From the NCBI GenBank assembly GCA_900539605.1, contig UQCS01000004.1, forward strand, positions 17,779-81,778: a stretch of 64,000 bases of DNA, read 5' to 3'. The notes below the pieces were generated by a model. That model did no database searches. It saw nothing but the letters and a program-made list of their open reading frames with translations, and was not told where the DNA came from. The stretch's first letter is position 1, and each line of letters begins with the position of its first letter. A program made the position numbers and the translations under genes. Shown one piece after another: positions 34,382-43,507 of this stretch. The DNA is from an uncultured Azospirillum sp. Its GTDB lineage: Bacteria; Pseudomonadota; Alphaproteobacteria; RF32; CAG-239.

Positions 34382-37078
34382 TTAGCAAGCTTTCTTGCAG
34401 CAGCAAGAACCTTTGCTTTCTTCTTTCTTGTCGTTCTTATGACGAACGGCAGCCTGAGCGGCAGCCAGACGCGCAACCGGTACACGGTACGGCGAGCAGG
34501 AAACATAGTTCATGCCACAGGTCTGGAAGAAATCGATCGACATCGGATCGCCGCCGTGTTCGCCGCAAACGCCCAACCAAATGCTCGGGTTGGCACAACG
34601 GGCTTTTTCACAAGCGAGTTTAACCAAACAACCAACGCCTTCAACATCAATTGAGGCAAACGGATCGGCAACATAAACGCCGCGGGCACGATATTCGTCC
34701 AAAATCGCACCGGTATCGTCACGGCTCATACCCAAAGTGGTCTGAGTCAGATCGTTGGTACCAAAACCAAAGAATTCGGCCGATTTTGCCAACTCGTCAG
34801 CTTTGAGGGCCGCACGCGGCAATTCAATCATCGAACCGACTTCGTATTTGATCTTTTTGCCTTTTTCAGCAAAGATCTTTTCGGCCGTGGTATCAATAAT
34901 GTCCTTAACGATATCCAGTTCTTTCTTCGAACCGGTCAAAGGAACTTCGATTTCCGGCAGAACGTTAACGCCTTCGGCTTCACATTCCATGGCCGCTTCC
35001 AAAATGGCACGAGTCTGCATTTCGCAAATTTCCGGATAGGTAATCGGCAGACGGCAACCGCGGTGACCCAGCATCGGGTTGGCTTCGTGCAGAGCATTGG
35101 CACGCTGTTTAACTTTTTCCAGGCTCATACCGATTTTGTCGGCTAATTCCTGCATTTCGGCATCGGTATGCGGCAGGAACTCGTGCAACGGCGGATCCAA
35201 CAGGCGGATAACAACCGGCAGACCGTCCATGATTTTGAACAGATCTTTGAAGTCCTGTTTCTGATACGGCAGCAGGCGGGATAAAGCGGCACGGCGGCCT
35301 TCTTCGTTTTCGGCCAAGATCATTGCGCGCATATCCGGAATACGGTCAGTGTCAAAGAACATATGTTCGGTACGGGCCAAACCGATACCCTGAGCACCGA
35401 AATCACGAGCTGTCTGAGCATCTTTCGGCGTTTCGGCGTTGGCACGAACTTCCAAAGTGCGGATTTCGTCAACCCAACCCATCAGTTTGCCGAAGTTACC
35501 GCTGTTGGTGTCAGCCTTAACCGTCGGAACCTGTCCTTCGATGATCTGGCCTTTGGCACCATCCAACGATACCCAGTCGCCTTCTTTGACAACAACGCCT
35601 TTGTCGGTGGTCATTGTCTTTTTGGCATAATCGATATGGATTTCATGAGAACCGGAAACACAGGGAGTACCCATACCGCGGGCAACCACTGCCGCGTGCG
35701 AAGTCATACCGCCGCGAGCCGTAATAACACCCTGAGCTGCATGCATACCGCCGATATCTTCCGGCGAAGTTTCGTTACGGATCAAAATAACTTTTTCACC
35801 TTTGGCAGCCCATGCTTCAGCGTCTTCGGCATTGAAAACGGCACGGCCGACCGCAGCACCCGGCGAAGCCGGCAAACCGGTGGCAATAACGTTTTTCTTG
35901 GCTTTCGGATCCAACATCGGGTGTAACAGCTGATCAAGCTGGTCGGCACCGACGCGCATAATTGCTTCTTCTTTGTTGATCAGGCCTTCTTCAACCATTT
36001 CAACCGCCATACGAACAGCAGCGGCAGCCGTACGTTTGCCGTTACGGCACTGCAGCATCCACAATTTACCGTGTTCAATGGTAAATTCCATATCCTGCAT
36101 GTCTTTGTAATGTTTTTCAAGATTGTTGCGAACATCAACCAGTTCCTGATACAAATGCGGCCATTTTTCTTCCAGCGAAGTGCCGTCGCCTTTAGAAGCC
36201 ATCGGTTGCGGGGTACGGATACCGGCCACAACGTCTTCGCCCTGGGCATTAACCAGATATTCGCCGTAGTAAACATTTTCACCTGTAGCCGGGTCACGCG
36301 AGAAGCAAACGCCGGTTGCACAGTCATCGCCGGCATTGCCGAACACCATGGTCTGTACGTTAACGGCTGTACCCCAGTCACCCGGAATATTGTTCAGCTT
36401 ACGGTAAGTAATGGCGCGGGCGGCCATCCAGGAACCGAATACGGCGCCGATACCGGCCCACAGCTGATCCCACGGATCCTGCGGAACCACTTTACCGGTT
36501 TTTGCACCGATTTCTTTATATTCTTTAACCAGTTCTTTGAGATCTTCGGCCGTCAGATCAGTGTCGGCTTTGTATCCCTTCGATTTTTTCATATTTTCCA
36601 AAGCTTCTTCATACAATTCGATGTCGGCGCCGAGAACAACGTCGGAGAACATCTGAAGAAAACGGCGGTAGGAGTCATAAGCAAATCTTTCCGAACCGCT
36701 GGCTTTGGCCAGAGCTTTAACCGTTTCGTCATTCAAACCGAGGTTCAAAACGGTATCCATCATGCCCGGCATGGAAACGCGCGCACCGGAACGAACCGAG
36801 AACAACAGCGGATTTTCGGCATCGGCAAATTTTTTGCCCATGATTTTTTCAACGCCGGCAACCGCAGCCTTAACCTGTTCTTTAAGGTCGGCCGGATAGG
36901 TCTTGTTGTTGTCATAGTAGTAGGTGCAGACTTCAGTCGTTACTGTAAATCCGGGAGGAACCGGCAAGCCAACCTTGTTCATTTCTGCCAGGTTGGCACC
37001 TTTACCGCCCAGGAGGTTTTTCATGGAAGCATCGCCTTCGGCTTGACCGTTTCCAAATGTGTATACCCATTTACTCAT
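34382..37078 (-). CDS. ppdK: Pyruvate, phosphate dikinase
   Basis: Interconverts pyruvate, ATP and phosphate with phosphoenolpyruvate, AMP and pyrophosphate; in anaerobes it often serves pyrophosphate-linked glycolysis. The N-terminal ATP-grasp begins WVYTFGNGQAEGDASMKNLLGGKGANLAEM. The swivelling domain has the phospho-His motif GGMTSHAAVVARGMGTPCV, and the C-terminal PEP barrel ends with the catalytic-Cys block GVCGEHGGDP. 898 residues is normal. A Cys/Lys-rich end (KGSCCCKKAC) is unusual. Long open frames on the opposite strand are shadows of this biased gene. Confidence 0.97.
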   Translation of the reverse strand: MSKWVYTFGNGQAEGDASMKNLLGGKGANLAEMNKVGLPVPPGFTVTTEVCTYYYDNNKTYPADLKEQVKAAVAGVEKIMGKKFADAENPLLFSVRSGARVSMPGMMDTVLNLGLNDETVKALAKASGSERFAYDSYRRFLQMFSDVVLGADIELYEEALENMKKSKGYKADTDLTAEDLKELVKEYKEIGAKTGKVVPQDPWDQLWAGIGAVFGSWMAARAITYRKLNNIPGDWGTAVNVQTMVFGNAGDDCATGVCFSRDPATGENVYYGEYLVNAQGEDVVAGIRTPQPMASKGDGTSLEEKWPHLYQELVDVRNNLEKHYKDMQDMEFTIEHGKLWMLQCRNGKRTAAAAVRMAVEMVEEGLINKEEAIMRVGADQLDQLLHPMLDPKAKKNVIATGLPASPGAAVGRAVFNAEDAEAWAAKGEKVILIRNETSPEDIGGMHAAQGVITARGGMTSHAAVVARGMGTPCVSGSHEIHIDYAKKTMTTDKGVVVKEGDWVSLDGAKGQIIEGQVPTVKADTNSGNFGKLMGWVDEIRTLEVRANAETPKDAQTARDFGAQGIGLARTEHMFFDTDRIPDMRAMILAENEEGRRAALSRLLPYQKQDFKDLFKIMDGLPVVIRLLDPPLHEFLPHTDAEMQELADKIGMSLEKVKQRANALHEANPMLGHRGCRLPITYPEICEMQTRAILEAAMECEAEGVNVLPEIEVPLTGSKKELDIVKDIIDTTAEKIFAEKGKKIKYEVGSMIELPRAALKADELAKSAEFFGFGTNDLTQTTLGMSRDDTGAILDEYRARGVYVADPFASIDVEGVGCLVKLACEKARCANPSIWLGVCGEHGGDPMSIDFFQTCGMNYVSCSPYRVPVARLAAAQAAVRHKNDKKEESKGSCCCKKAC

Positions 37079-37321
37079 GGTTATTTTAGCTCCTATAGCT
37101 ATAAGGTTAAAACAAAAATCACACTTTTATAGCAATTTACGCAAAATATGATTTTAAAACAAATTCAGTTCAAGAAGTTATAACACTTCCGGCGATTCTT
37201 CAAGCAAAATCTTTTGAAGACCTCCGTTTATCAACAGCCGGCCGGTTCGCCTCTCCACGCCACGGCTTGACATCGTAACCGCCGTATGTTAGCCTTTGGC
37301 AGATTTTGGAGATATCCTCAA

Positions 37322-38155
37322 ATGCTAAAAATCGTTTATCAGGGTATTGCCGGTGCCTATTCGCATATTGCGGCGCAAAACATTTACCCCGGACAAACCT
37401 ATCTGCCGTGCGAAACTTTCGAACAGGCGATGGACATGGTGCAGAAAAATCTCGCCGACATGGCTGTGATTCCGGTCGAAAATTCCAACGCCGGACGGGT
37501 TGCCGACGTTCATTTTCTGCTGCCCGAAACCGGACTGTTTATCAATGGCGAATATTTTCTGCGGGTCGAACACCAGCTGCTCGGACTGCCCGGTTCCCGT
37601 TTGGAAGAAATCGTTTCCGCTTCTTCGCATCCGCAGGCGCTCGCCCAGTGTTCCGCTTTTCTCAAACAACACAAAATTAGAGCCGTCGCCCGCATCGACA
37701 CCGCCAAGTCGTGCCAGGATATCATCAACTTTCAGGATAAAAGCAAAGCAGCAATTGCTTCCAAGCTGGCAGCCGAAATTTACGGGCTGGAAATATTAAA
37801 ATCCAACATCGAAAACGATTGCCGCAACACCACCCGCTTTTTGCTGATGAGCAGTAACGATCAGACGCCCCCGGACGACGGCAACCGTTTCATCACTTCG
37901 TGCATTTTCCGCGTGAAGTCGATTCCGGCGGCTTTGTACAAGGCCTTGGGCGGATTCGCCACCAACGGCATCAACCTTACCAAACTCGAAAGTTATCAGG
38001 TCGACGGCAGATTCGTTTCCGCCCGTTTTTATATGGAAATAGAATCCCACCCGGACCGCCCGTCTTTTCAAAACGCTTTTGACGAACTGCGCTTTTTTGC
38101 CGATGAGTTGCATATTCTCGGCACTTATGCCGCCAGTCCTTTCAGGGAGAAATAA
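37322..38155 (+). CDS. pheA: Prephenate dehydratase (monofunctional)
   Basis: Makes phenylpyruvate in phenylalanine synthesis. The catalytic domain shows YQGIAGAYSHIAAQ, the AVIPVENSNAGRVADVHFLL block and the essential TRF in CRNTTRFLLMS. The C-terminal ACT domain (ALYKALGGFATNGINLTKLES) gives feedback control by phenylalanine. There is no chorismate mutase domain. The ATG at 37322 has GGAG 10 nt upstream; the longer frame to 37286 lacks a ribosome site. The 3'-5' exonuclease gene follows 4 nt later. Confidence 0.94.
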   Translation: MLKIVYQGIAGAYSHIAAQNIYPGQTYLPCETFEQAMDMVQKNLADMAVIPVENSNAGRVADVHFLLPETGLFINGEYFLRVEHQLLGLPGSRLEEIVSASSHPQALAQCSAFLKQHKIRAVARIDTAKSCQDIINFQDKSKAAIASKLAAEIYGLEILKSNIENDCRNTTRFLLMSSNDQTPPDDGNRFITSCIFRVKSIPAALYKALGGFATNGINLTKLESYQVDGRFVSARFYMEIESHPDRPSFQNAFDELRFFADELHILGTYAASPFREK

Positions 38156-38159
38156 CGAC

Positions 38160-38765
38160 ATGACTGAACAATTGATTATTTTTGATACCGAATATGCTTC
38201 CTGGCAAGGGTTTCTCTCCGCCCCCGAAGCAGAAAAGAAAAAGGCGGAAATCGTCCAAATTGCCGCGATTAAAGTAAATTTGCCCGACTTAAGCGTGGCG
38301 GATAAACTCAATCTTTATATCAAACCGCACTTCACTCCGCGCTTAACCGAATATTTTATCAATCTTACCGGTATCACCGACGCACTGCTTGAACAAGAAG
38401 GCCTTCCTTTTCTCGAAGCCTACCGGCGTTTTAAACAATTTGCAGGCAGCCTGCCCTGCTACTCGCACGGATGGTCGCTGGCTTCGGGACCGACCGCCGA
38501 CGGCATCGTCATCGGCTACAATCTCGAAATGTTCGGCATTACCGACGATTCTCCGCTCGACTATCGCAATATCGCCAACTGGTTTAAACAAGCCTATGCG
38601 GAAAAAAACATTCCGATCAAATGCCAGGCTTCGGGACAAATTGCCAAGCTGCTTGGCCTGGAGGCACAACTTAAAGAGTTGGGGCTGGACGAACACAACG
38701 CTTTTTATGACGTTCATTCCATCTTGGCCGGACTGCGTTTTCTCGGTTTTAACCGGCTTTTTTAA
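38160..38765 (+). CDS. DEDD-type 3'-5' exonuclease
   Basis: 201-residue nuclease of the DnaQ-like superfamily acting on RNA or DNA 3' ends. The three Exo motifs are recognisable: FDTEY (Asp and Glu) at the start, a central GYNLEMFG region, and the Exo III block HNAFYDVHS with its His and Asp, so DEDDh type. No polymerase domain is attached; the substrate is unclear, with RNase T/oligoribonuclease-like or KapD-like roles possible. It starts 4 nt after pheA and shares its transcript. Confidence 0.82.
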   Translation: MTEQLIIFDTEYASWQGFLSAPEAEKKKAEIVQIAAIKVNLPDLSVADKLNLYIKPHFTPRLTEYFINLTGITDALLEQEGLPFLEAYRRFKQFAGSLPCYSHGWSLASGPTADGIVIGYNLEMFGITDDSPLDYRNIANWFKQAYAEKNIPIKCQASGQIAKLLGLEAQLKELGLDEHNAFYDVHSILAGLRFLGFNRLF

Positions 38766-38783
38766 TTTTGTTGCCCATTCCCA

Positions 38784-38826
38784 AACATTAACCGGCCGTC
38801 TTTCAAGACGGCCGGTTAATGTTTTT
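38784..38826 (+). terminator. Terminator of pheA-exonuclease
   Basis: ACATTAACCGGCCGTCTT / AAGACGGCCGGTTAATGT very long stem with a T5 tail. Confidence 0.93.
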
Positions 38827-38841
38827 CTGACAGAGTAAAAC

Positions 38842-39453
38842 TTACAAAGAATCTATCAGATCAATCGATTGATCAATCAGCTTCCGACGGGTCGGTTCAT
38901 CCAAATGAGCCTTCAGCGCTTTTTCCAACAACCCGATGCTCCGGCGGCTGACAATTTCCGCCAGCTCGCTTTCGGCTCTGACCCGTTCGCCCTCAATTCG
39001 CTGTTTGGCCGTTTTTTCCTGCGCGTCCAGCCTTTGTTCCAACTCAGCGGTCAAATTCTTTTTCAACGCGCTGATCTCTCGCTTTGACTTTTTCACCACC
39101 GCAGCGGTTTCATCATCGATTCCTTCAAGTTTTTCCTCATAAGCCGCCAACAGCTTCCGCGCCTCGGTTTTAAGATTCTCGGCATCAGTGATGCGTCCGG
39201 TCTCTTTGGCAATATGTTGTCCCAAAAAGCCGAACAAAGCTTTTTTCAGCGGGACAAACAACCCGACAACCACCATTACAAAAGCCATTCCGACCCAGAA
39301 TTCGGGCGACAGGTAAAAAACTTCATGTTCGCTGCCCAGTTCCTGAGTGGTGCTTTTTAAAATCGTTTCCACATTATCCGCCGCGCCGATAACGGCTTCC
39401 TGAGTTGCATCCAGCAGTTCTTTTCCGGCCGTGTTGACTGACTGTTCATCCAT
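38842..39453 (-). CDS. atpF: ATP synthase F0 subunit b
   Basis: Stator-stalk subunit linking the F1 head to subunit a. One hydrophobic segment (about 48-68) is followed by a long charged coiled coil (LKTEARKLLAAYEEKLEG, ALKKNLTAELEQRLDAQEK) to the C-terminus. An N-terminal extension of ~45 residues before the membrane span is a known feature of alphaproteobacterial b. It overlaps the b' gene by 8 nt and is the last gene of the F0 cluster. Confidence 0.9.
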   Translation of the reverse strand: MDEQSVNTAGKELLDATQEAVIGAADNVETILKSTTQELGSEHEVFYLSPEFWVGMAFVMVVVGLFVPLKKALFGFLGQHIAKETGRITDAENLKTEARKLLAAYEEKLEGIDDETAAVVKKSKREISALKKNLTAELEQRLDAQEKTAKQRIEGERVRAESELAEIVSRRSIGLLEKALKAHLDEPTRRKLIDQSIDLIDSL

Positions 39454-39934
39454 CGTTTCGTTCCTGTTCGGCTATTTGGGCAATATCGACAACCGAGACA
39501 TTTTCCAGCCCCAGCTTGGCAGCAATTCCGGCAGCCAGCGCAACCGAGATTTTTTCAATCTGTTCCATCGTCTGATGCCGGTTTTCGGCAATCAGCCGTT
39601 CGTTTTCCCGCAACATTTCCTGCAAACGCCGTGATGTTTCGGCATCGCGTTCGGCAATTGTCCGATGCAGTTCTTCGCTGGCCTTATGCAATTCCTCCGC
39701 CGCTTCATCATTGACTTTTTTCAATGCCTGCCGATATTTTTCCAACGCTGTTTCCGCCGCCTGCTTAAACTCGCCGGCCGCATTCAGATAATCATCAATC
39801 TTACGTTGGCGTTGATTTAAAATATCGGTAATTTTCGGCACGATCATTTTGGCCATAATCAGCCACATCAGCCCAAAGCTGACAACCAGCCAAAAGCTCT
39901 GCGAACTGAATGTTGAAAAATCAAGCTGTGGCAT
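39446..39934 (-). CDS. atpG: ATP synthase F0 subunit b'
   Basis: Second, diverged b-type stator subunit, typical of alphaproteobacteria, cyanobacteria and plastids. It begins MPQLDFSTFSSQSFWLVVSFGLMWLIMAKMIVP, the classic b' start with its single membrane span, then a coiled coil of ~110 residues. The F0 order I-a-c-b'-b is kept. 162 residues is the usual length. Also named atpF2 or atpX. Confidence 0.92.
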   Translation of the reverse strand: MPQLDFSTFSSQSFWLVVSFGLMWLIMAKMIVPKITDILNQRQRKIDDYLNAAGEFKQAAETALEKYRQALKKVNDEAAEELHKASEELHRTIAERDAETSRRLQEMLRENERLIAENRHQTMEQIEKISVALAAGIAAKLGLENVSVVDIAQIAEQERNDG

Positions 39935-40022
39935 CGACGCCGTTCTCCTTTAAATAAATTGCCGCATCCGACAACGGGAAAAGCCGCCGGCTTCCCCCGC
40001 TTCGCAAACCTGCAGCCCTATT

Positions 40023-40247
40023 TTATTCCCCGCCGGTCAGCATGACCAGAGCAATAACCAGCGCATACAACGCAATTGCTTCAATAGCGGCAAAACCGGC
40101 CCAACCGTAGATATCAACGTCTTTCTTAACTTGCGGGTTACGTCCGACCGTGGTAATGATGGTGGTCCACAGTTTGGTAACGCCCCAGGCTGCTACGGTC
40201 ATTGACAAAGCGCAAATCGCCGCACTAATATAAGCTATAGGTTCCAT
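40023..40247 (-). CDS. atpE: ATP synthase F0 subunit c
   Basis: 74-residue hairpin of the rotor ring. Two hydrophobic helices are joined by the RNP loop (residues 36-38). The ion-binding carboxylate is Glu56 in AAIEAIALYALVIAL. I do not see the extra polar residues that mark sodium-binding rings, so a proton ring is likely. Separate transcription strength from a leader of ~55 nt is possible, since the c subunit is needed in many copies. Confidence 0.95.
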   Translation of the reverse strand: MEPIAYISAAICALSMTVAAWGVTKLWTTIITTVGRNPQVKKDVDIYGWAGFAAIEAIALYALVIALVMLTGGE

Positions 40248-40302
40248 TTAATTTTCCTTTCCGAATTTAATTTTAACATTTTAACCATAATAATCATTTT
40301 CG

Positions 40303-41025
40303 TCAGTGGTTGCGGATGGCATCCCCGAGATAAATGCAACTCAGCACCGTATAAATAAACGCTTGCAAAAGTGCAATAAACAACTCAAAAACAATAATGC
40401 AGGCATCAAAAAACAACGGTACAATTCCCAACACGCCCAAACTAACCACAAAACCGGCAATAATTTTGAGCATAATATGCCCAACCGTCATGTTGGCTAC
40501 CAGACGGACTGTCAGGCTGAAGGGCTTGGAAAGCATCGAAATCGTTTCAATCGGCATAATCAGAGGCGCCAACGCCAGCGGAATTCCCTTGGGCATAAAA
40601 GTTCTGAGATAGCCCCATTTGCGTTTTTTGATACCGACCGCAATATTAAACAGAAGCGCCACGATCGACAAAGTCCCCACCGCCGTGGCATGCGAAGTAA
40701 AGGTAAAAGCATACGGGAACAGTCCCAACACATTGCCGAAAGCAATAAACAAAAACAACGAAAAAATAAAACTGAAATATTTCAGGCCTTCCGGTCCCAG
40801 GTTTTCCTTCATCAAATTGGCAATAAAACCGTATATGCATTCGGGAAGCGATTGGGCCAGCCCCGGCACAATGGTCCGCCGACGCAGACAAAGGCCGAAC
40901 AAAAGAGCGGCCGCCAACACGGACAGCACCATAAACAACGAGGAGTTGGTAAAAGATATATCGACATCACCGACCTTAAGCGGAATAATCGGCTTAATTA
41001 CAAATTGTTCCATCGGATTTGACAC
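40303..41025 (-). CDS. atpB: ATP synthase F0 subunit a
   Basis: 240-residue stator subunit forming the ion half-channels. The essential Arg lies in the penultimate conserved helix (PFSLTVRLVANMTVGHIMLKII), and the final helix contains FIALLQAFIYTVLSCIYLGDA, both standard. Five to six hydrophobic segments. It starts 5 nt after atpI. Confidence 0.96.
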   Translation of the reverse strand: MSNPMEQFVIKPIIPLKVGDVDISFTNSSLFMVLSVLAAALLFGLCLRRRTIVPGLAQSLPECIYGFIANLMKENLGPEGLKYFSFIFSLFLFIAFGNVLGLFPYAFTFTSHATAVGTLSIVALLFNIAVGIKKRKWGYLRTFMPKGIPLALAPLIMPIETISMLSKPFSLTVRLVANMTVGHIMLKIIAGFVVSLGVLGIVPLFFDACIIVFELFIALLQAFIYTVLSCIYLGDAIRNH

Positions 41026-41030
41026 GTTAG

Positions 41031-41342
41031 CTACTCCTCATCCTCTTTTCGTTTTTCTTCCGCTTGGGCCAGCCGGTAAACGTTCAAAAAGCCCGCCGCG
41101 CCCCCCAACAATAAAAACAACGCCAAAAACAGCGGCCGTGTTCCCGCCAGCCGGTCAAGCACAAAGCCGACCGCACCGCCGACCAACACTGCAGACAGCA
41201 GCTCGACCGCAATTCTCATCCCGATCGCCGCCGCACTGGAATATTCCGAGGTTTTGGTCGATGCGGCATGATCCGCCTCCCGTTTTTTCAGACGTGAAAT
41301 CTTACGTTCCAGCTCCCTGATGTCATCGGGAATTTTTTTCAT
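41031..41342 (-). CDS. atpI: ATP synthase accessory protein AtpI
   Basis: Small membrane protein thought to help c-ring assembly or magnesium uptake. A charged N-terminal helix (RELERKISRLKKREADHA) is followed by two hydrophobic segments with the glycine-rich pattern VLVGGAVGFVLDRLAGTRPLFLALFLLLGGAAGFLNVYR, which is diagnostic for AtpI/AtpR-like proteins. First gene of the F0 cluster. Confidence 0.88.
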   Translation of the reverse strand: MKKIPDDIRELERKISRLKKREADHAASTKTSEYSSAAAIGMRIAVELLSAVLVGGAVGFVLDRLAGTRPLFLALFLLLGGAAGFLNVYRLAQAEEKRKEDEE

Positions 41343-41368
41343 CGGACAGCATATTCCTTAAATATTAC

Positions 41369-42094
41369 TTACTTATTAAGATCCAGATATTTATTTAACA
41401 CTTCCTGCAATGTTTCATAATCCGGCATCCCGGGCAAAATTTCCTCTCCTTCGGGACCGCGTACCAAAAACGACGGCGTTCCCTGAATACGCAATTTTTC
41501 GAGCGCATCCTGACGCACTGCCATAATTTCTTTGGCCGTATCGTCGTCAGCCATGCAACGATTGGCTTCCTCTCTGCTCAGACCTTCCAGTTCCGCATAA
41601 CTGGCCAGCAGCTTTTCGGCTTTGAAGGACAATCCCCAGGTCAGTTGCTTTTTGAACAGCACGCTCAGAAAATCGAAATATTTATCAGCCGGCATGCAGC
41701 GGGCCAGCATCGCCGCTTTCATCGACCGGCCGTCAATCGGAAAATCGGCAAACACCAGCTTAACTTTGCCGGTGTCAATATAATCTTTCTTAAGCTGAGG
41801 CAGCATATTCAGGTGAAAATCCGCACAATGGGAACATCCGAGCGAAGAAAACTCATAAATTGTCACCGGTGCGGCCGGATTGCCGAGAACCCGCACTTCA
41901 TCCATTTCAAAACGGCTCGGAATCACGCTGCCGTCCACCACCGGAACTGCGGCTTGAGCAGACCCGACCAAAACCAGGTTTCCGTCCACCCAGTCAAAAC
42001 CTTTCTGAAACAGATAATAGCCGTCGGCCACAACAAACATAAACGTAATCGCCAACATTTGGCTGATTTTTTTTATTATATTTTCAAAAGTCAT
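41369..42094 (-). CDS. DsbA-family periplasmic thiol:disulfide protein
   Basis: 241-residue exported thioredoxin-fold protein with N-terminal signal or anchor (about 12-26). The redox motif is CSHC at 87-90 in YEFSSLGCSHCADFH, and the cis-Pro loop is IQGTPSFLVRG. An inserted helical domain lies between, as in DsbA. It sits next to the DciA-like gene, a pairing seen in alphaproteobacteria. A second, different DsbA-like protein (CGYC) is encoded at 11795-12559, so the two may divide oxidase and isomerase tasks; that is inference. Confidence 0.87.
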   Translation of the reverse strand: MTFENIIKKISQMLAITFMFVVADGYYLFQKGFDWVDGNLVLVGSAQAAVPVVDGSVIPSRFEMDEVRVLGNPAAPVTIYEFSSLGCSHCADFHLNMLPQLKKDYIDTGKVKLVFADFPIDGRSMKAAMLARCMPADKYFDFLSVLFKKQLTWGLSFKAEKLLASYAELEGLSREEANRCMADDDTAKEIMAVRQDALEKLRIQGTPSFLVRGPEGEEILPGMPDYETLQEVLNKYLDLNK

Positions 42095-42106
42095 TGATGC
42101 TCCTGT

Positions 42107-42631
42107 TTATTTGCGATTCTCAATTATAATATTTTTACCCAGACGGACCAGACTTTCTTTTAACCTGTCATCTTCAACACCGCCGGTCAGTTCTTCAATA
42201 TAATTTTGTTCTTCTCTGCTTACAAGTATTTTCTTAAGCGGCGGTTGATTAAATTGTTTCGCCTTCCGGAGCAACGGTATTGAGCCCTGTCTGATTTTCA
42301 TTCCGGTCACGGCGCCATAACCGAAATACGCGTTCACTTTGTCAAGAATAAATTTTTCACGATGCTGAATCTCCAGCGCAAACGCACCGTTCGGCACCGC
42401 AATATGCAAAATGCCGCCGTTTCGTTCCCCCGGTTTGAAGCTGATTTTCTCCGGCACCGTACAGGCGGCCAGTTCTTCTCCGGCAATCTGATCCCAAAAA
42501 GTCAGGATATCCGCGGAGGCCAGGCCCTGTTTACCAAGTATGCGCCGCAGCAGCGGAAGGGTTTCCGATGCCAGTGTATTCAGCCCCGAGGCGCTGCGTT
42601 TGTTTTCGTGCCGAGAAGTTTCTTTTTTCAT
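42107..42631 (-). CDS. DUF721 protein, DciA-like helicase loader candidate
   Basis: 174-residue protein of the DUF721 family. DciA, in the same family, loads the replicative helicase in bacteria that lack DnaC/DnaI. The core is visible: ILTFWDQIAGEELAACTVPEKISF followed by GILHIAVPNGAFALEIQHREKFILDKVNAYFG. The C-terminal part is basic. The start was placed at the ATG 42631; the frame is open to 42667 and no strong ribosome site decides it. The DsbA-like gene follows 12 nt later. Confidence 0.82.
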   Translation of the reverse strand: MKKETSRHENKRSASGLNTLASETLPLLRRILGKQGLASADILTFWDQIAGEELAACTVPEKISFKPGERNGGILHIAVPNGAFALEIQHREKFILDKVNAYFGYGAVTGMKIRQGSIPLLRKAKQFNQPPLKKILVSREEQNYIEELTGGVEDDRLKESLVRLGKNIIIENRK

Positions 42632-42795
42632 AATTGCCGTTTTACCACAAACAAGCCGTAAAAGCAAGCTGTCTCGGCATTTTTTTCCCGCAGCGTCAAA
42701 ATAAAGTCCTCCCGCATAAAAAACTTGATTCTATTAAAAAATTAATGTACTCTCTCAACCAGAATTTTTATTTTTTAACGAGAGGAATCTTTAGA

Positions 42796-43416
42796 ATGTT
42801 GAAAAAAATGCTGGCCGGTGCTTCGGCAATAGTTTTGGGGATGGTTGTAGCATCTGACGCTATGGCTGAATGCGACGGTATTTATCTGGGTATCCGCGGC
42901 GGTGTTGCCGAACCGGATATCGGTGCCAAACATACGACCGGTGACCGTCTCGATATTGATGATAACCTGTTCATGCTGAGTGGCGCAATCGGCTACCGTT
43001 ATACTTACTTCCGTGCCGAATTCGAATATATCTGGCGCGATAAGAGCGAAGACTCCGAAACTCTGCGGATTCCGATGGAAGGCCGTCCGGACATCGTTTC
43101 GACCAGTACGGCGACTTTCGATTACGACTCGTACATGTTCAACGTCTATTACGACTTTTCTCCCTATACTTGGTTCACGCCCTATGTTCAGGCCGGTATC
43201 GGTGTAACCAACATGGAATACAAGTTTACTTATGATACCGGTAAAGACAGTTACAAAGAACATAACTTCACCTGGGTACTCGGCGGCGGTATTTCGGCCA
43301 AAATGACCAACCGTCTGAACCTTGATGTCGGTTACCGTTATTATGACATGGGCAAAATTGGTAAAGGTAAAGTTCACAATCAGGAAATTTACGGCGGCGC
43401 CCGCTACGTTTTCTAG
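42796..43416 (+). CDS. Outer-membrane beta-barrel protein (Omp25/OmpA-barrel type)
   Basis: 206-residue exported protein. The signal peptide MLKKMLAGASAIVLGMVV ends near DAMA-EC. About eight amphipathic beta strands follow with the usual alternation (GIYLGIRGGVAEP, YRYTYFRAEFEYIWRDKS, YMFNVYYDFSPYTWFTPYVQAGIG, FTWVLGGGISAKMT, LNLDVGYRYYDMG). The chain ends EIYGGARYVF with the C-terminal Phe recognised by the BAM complex. GAGG precedes the ATG. Monocistronic; probably structural or a porin-like surface protein. Confidence 0.88.
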   Translation: MLKKMLAGASAIVLGMVVASDAMAECDGIYLGIRGGVAEPDIGAKHTTGDRLDIDDNLFMLSGAIGYRYTYFRAEFEYIWRDKSEDSETLRIPMEGRPDIVSTSTATFDYDSYMFNVYYDFSPYTWFTPYVQAGIGVTNMEYKFTYDTGKDSYKEHNFTWVLGGGISAKMTNRLNLDVGYRYYDMGKIGKGKVHNQEIYGGARYVF

Positions 43417-43433
43417 GTTAATCCGCTTTCAGC

Positions 43434-43464
43434 AAAAAGCTCCGAAAGATTTCGGAGCTTTTTG
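43434..43464 (+). terminator. Terminator of the barrel protein gene
   Basis: AAAAGCTCCGAAA / TTTCGGAGCTTTT perfect stem and T-run. Confidence 0.93.
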
Positions 43465-43507
43465 TTTGATGGTAAAAAGTTCTCACGCGTGCAACAGCGC
43501 GCGGTTA

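Noticed and set aside
36071..37132. 353-codon open frame opposite ppdK
   Set aside because: Antisense shadow of a gene with strong codon bias.
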